Below are positions 62,327-64,000 of a stretch of 64,000 bases of DNA, piece by piece (position 1 is the first letter of the stretch; each line of letters opens with the position of its first letter). The stretch spans positions 1,426,001 to 1,490,000 of the forward strand of contig NZ_VIRG01000070.1 of NCBI RefSeq assembly GCF_008107695.1, given 5' to 3'. Below the pieces are notes generated by a model, which worked only from the letters and a program-made list of their open reading frames with translations, made no database searches and was not told the DNA's origin. The translations under genes were made by a program, and so were the position numbers. Source of the DNA: Stappia sp. BW2. GTDB taxonomy: Bacteria; Pseudomonadota; Alphaproteobacteria; Rhizobiales; Stappiaceae.

Positions 62327-64000
62327 GCCGGCATCCCCAACTTTTGCAGGGTTCCGGTGACATTCATGGAGCCAAGATCGTGAAGGCTGCCATCGCTGAG
62401 TTCGAATTGGTGATCGGCGACTGCCAGCATCGAAGGACGGTGACTGATGATGATCACAGTCAGATGGCCCTTCAGACGGATCAGCGCTTCGACAAGTAGC
62501 TTTTCGGCCTGTTGATCGAGTTGCGCATTTGCCTCGTCCAAAATGAGGATCTTCGGCTCACCTGCCAGCGCCCTGGCAATGCAGATACGCTGAAGCGTTG
62601 ACGTGGGCACCTTGCCTCCAAGGTCCGAACCGAGCTGCGTTTCATAGCCGCGTGGCAGAAGATGGATTTCCTTTTCGAGGCCAATCAGGCTTGCGGCCAT
62701 GCGGGCGCGGGCAATATCGGAAATGGCGCCGAACATGGTGATGTTTTCGAGAATGGTTCCGTTGAAAATGGAAGACTGATTGTCGACGTAGGCGACCGTC
62801 TTGCGCAGTGCGTGCTGATGAATGCCTTCGTAGTCCTGTCCCCCGATCATGACCTTGCCGGACGTTGGCGTAACTTCGCCAGTCAACAACTTCATGAGCG
62901 TTGACTTGCCGCTGCCGTCGGCTCCACGGAACCCGACGGATTGACCGGATTCAATCGTCAGATTGATATCGTCGAACACCCGGCGGCGGTTTTCTCCCCG
63001 TTCAACGGACACGTTGACCAGGTGAATGGACCCATCGGTCTCTATGGACAATGGCTCTTGCGGCGCAACTTCCGGCAGCTGGAACAGCGAGTCGACCTGG
63101 CTGTAATCGTGTTTCAGGCGTTGCATGTCGGTGAGCTGGTTGATCGCGCGCAGGAACGGCTGCACGAATTGCCCGGACAACAAGGTGCTGGCCGCGACAC
63201 CACCCACACTGAAATTGCCGTCGATGGTCATCAATGCCCCAAAAATGACGACAAAGATTGTGGTCAGGGTTCCGAAAAGAGCCGAAGCATCCCGCGCCCG
63301 CCCGGACAGCCGCATGTACCTGGAACTGAGTTCGGCGGTAGCGCGCTGCAGCCGTTCGAAACGGCGCATGATCAGCGCTTCCATGGCCTGGGATTTGACT
63401 GTCTTTGCCCCGGACAGCACCTCGAGGATAAAATCGGACTTTCTGTCGTCCTGATCCGCTCTGTCTGCAACGACCTTCTGCAGCACCTTGTTTCTGTTGA
63501 GCGCAAACAGCATGAAAATGCCCAAAAAAGTGACTGGAACCAGAGCCAGTGGGCCTGCAATGAATGCCAGAGCCGCTAGAAAGATGCCTCCTGCCGGTAG
63601 ATCGATCGCCAAAAGGCGTTTCTGGTCACCGTAGTGATCTGCAATGGATTGCAACGAGCGAAGCTTGTGCACCTGAACGGAAACCGGCGTTTTGGCAAAC
63701 TCGGAAGGCTCCGCGCCGAGCACCCTTCGAAAAAGCTCCATATGAGCCTGATGATTGAAACCGGCTCCCAGCCTGCCGACAACTGCGATCCTCGACACCT
63801 TGATGATTGCATCGGCAACAAGGAAAACAACAACACCAAGGACGAGGACGAGAAGCGTGTCCGTGGAGGCGTTCGGCAGAACACGGTCGTACACCTGGAG
63901 AATAGCCAACGGCAGTGCCAGGCCCATGATGTTCGCAAAAACGGATGCGACGATTACATCGCGCGGCAAACCGGGTGAAGAGATCCAATGTCCGGACGGT
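62323..64000 (-). CDS. Type-I-secretion-like ABC transporter subunit, partial at the window edge
   Basis: The frame is open to base 64000, so the N-terminus lies outside; about 559 residues are visible. Six membrane helices begin with VIVASVFANIMGLALPLAIL. YDRVLPNASTDTLLVL is typical of RTX/LapB-type exporters. The ATPase domain has Walker A (GADGSGKST), an intact Walker B with catalytic Glu (ILILDEAN) and an H-loop His (IIISHRPS). The signature position reads VPTSTLQR rather than LSGGQ. It overlaps the next ABC gene by four bases, so the two should form a heterodimer. A membrane fusion protein would be expected upstream, beyond the window. Confidence 0.85.
   Translation of the reverse strand, partial: PSGHWISSPGLPRDVIVASVFANIMGLALPLAILQVYDRVLPNASTDTLLVLVLGVVVFLVADAIIKVSRIAVVGRLGAGFNHQAHMELFRRVLGAEPSEFAKTPVSVQVHKLRSLQSIADHYGDQKRLLAIDLPAGGIFLAALAFIAGPLALVPVTFLGIFMLFALNRNKVLQKVVADRADQDDRKSDFILEVLSGAKTVKSQAMEALIMRRFERLQRATAELSSRYMRLSGRARDASALFGTLTTIFVVIFGALMTIDGNFSVGGVAASTLLSGQFVQPFLRAINQLTDMQRLKHDYSQVDSLFQLPEVAPQEPLSIETDGSIHLVNVSVERGENRRRVFDDINLTIESGQSVGFRGADGSGKSTLMKLLTGEVTPTSGKVMIGGQDYEGIHQHALRKTVAYVDNQSSIFNGTILENITMFGAISDIARARMAASLIGLEKEIHLLPRGYETQLGSDLGGKVPTSTLQRICIARALAGEPKILILDEANAQLDQQAEKLLVEALIRLKGHLTVIIISHRPSMLAVADHQFELSDGSLHDLGSMNVTGTLQKLGMPA

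Overview
The window is a 64 kb piece of an alphaproteobacterial chromosome. Evidence for this is the gyrA-coaD-cyclophilin-cyclophilin-queA-tgt order, a phosphatidylcholine synthase, an IalB-type secreted protein, kdsA/lpxL lipopolysaccharide genes and the overall codon style. The combination with an ectoine/hydroxyectoine degradation locus fits a marine member of the Hyphomicrobiales such as the Stappiaceae (Roseibium/Labrenzia-like); that placement is an inference. Genes are dense, and most of the window is ordinary core metabolism.

Layout. 1-4.0 kb: xanthine dehydrogenase xdhAB (xdhB cut by the window edge), a LysR regulator and a quinone oxidoreductase. 4.2-12.3 kb: mixed housekeeping (phosphatidylcholine synthase, a DUF2182 membrane protein, a UbiH/Coq6-type hydroxylase, an AEC transporter, an LpxL-like acyltransferase, a CoA-ester lyase, HspQ, IalB). 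12.6-17.3 kb: a peptide-type substrate-binding protein followed by a degenerate acyl-CoA-synthetase-like protein and a degenerate receiver-domain protein. 17.4-23.8 kb: a FrnE-like DsbA, enolase, KDO-8-P synthase, GalU and a UDP-sugar dehydrogenase. 23.8-31.4 kb: tgt-queA-ppi-ppi-coaD-gyrA. 31.5-35.5 kb: MarC, a CDF cation transporter, a gene-poor stretch with a probable gene remnant, a Cys-cluster protein and an AT-rich, probably acquired methyltransferase. 35.8-44.4 kb: guaA, a TPR protein, an RsmB-family RNA methyltransferase, guaB, and rlmE coupled to a Ppx/GppA protein. Then a tRNA-Gln(CTG).

44.8-51.0 kb is the unusual part. A tightly packed minus-strand operon encodes a BTAD/TolB/TPR regulator, a 138-aa acidic cysteine-free protein with a perfect ribosome binding site, a YcaO cyclodehydratase, a TfuA partner, and an enzyme of the arginine/agmatine/peptidylarginine deiminase fold whose catalytic Asp, His and Cys positions are intact. 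YcaO-TfuA pairs are known to install thioamides on peptides or proteins. The extra deiminase-fold enzyme next to a small acidic protein suggests an undescribed RiPP-like or protein-modification system, perhaps combining backbone modification and arginine modification. A divergent gene of unknown function lies beside it in AT-rich DNA.

51.2-60.0 kb is a complete-looking ectoine catabolism locus: doeA, an M20-type deacetylase and a GntR/FCD regulator in one direction; eutB, eutC, an AsnC/Lrp regulator, doeC and doeD in the other. Two identical GntR-type operator palindromes lie 84 bp apart in the divergent promoter region. No ectoine importer and no eutA are present here. 60.1-64.0 kb: a coupled pair of type-I-secretion-like ABC transporters with highly non-consensus nucleotide-binding motifs; the second runs off the window.
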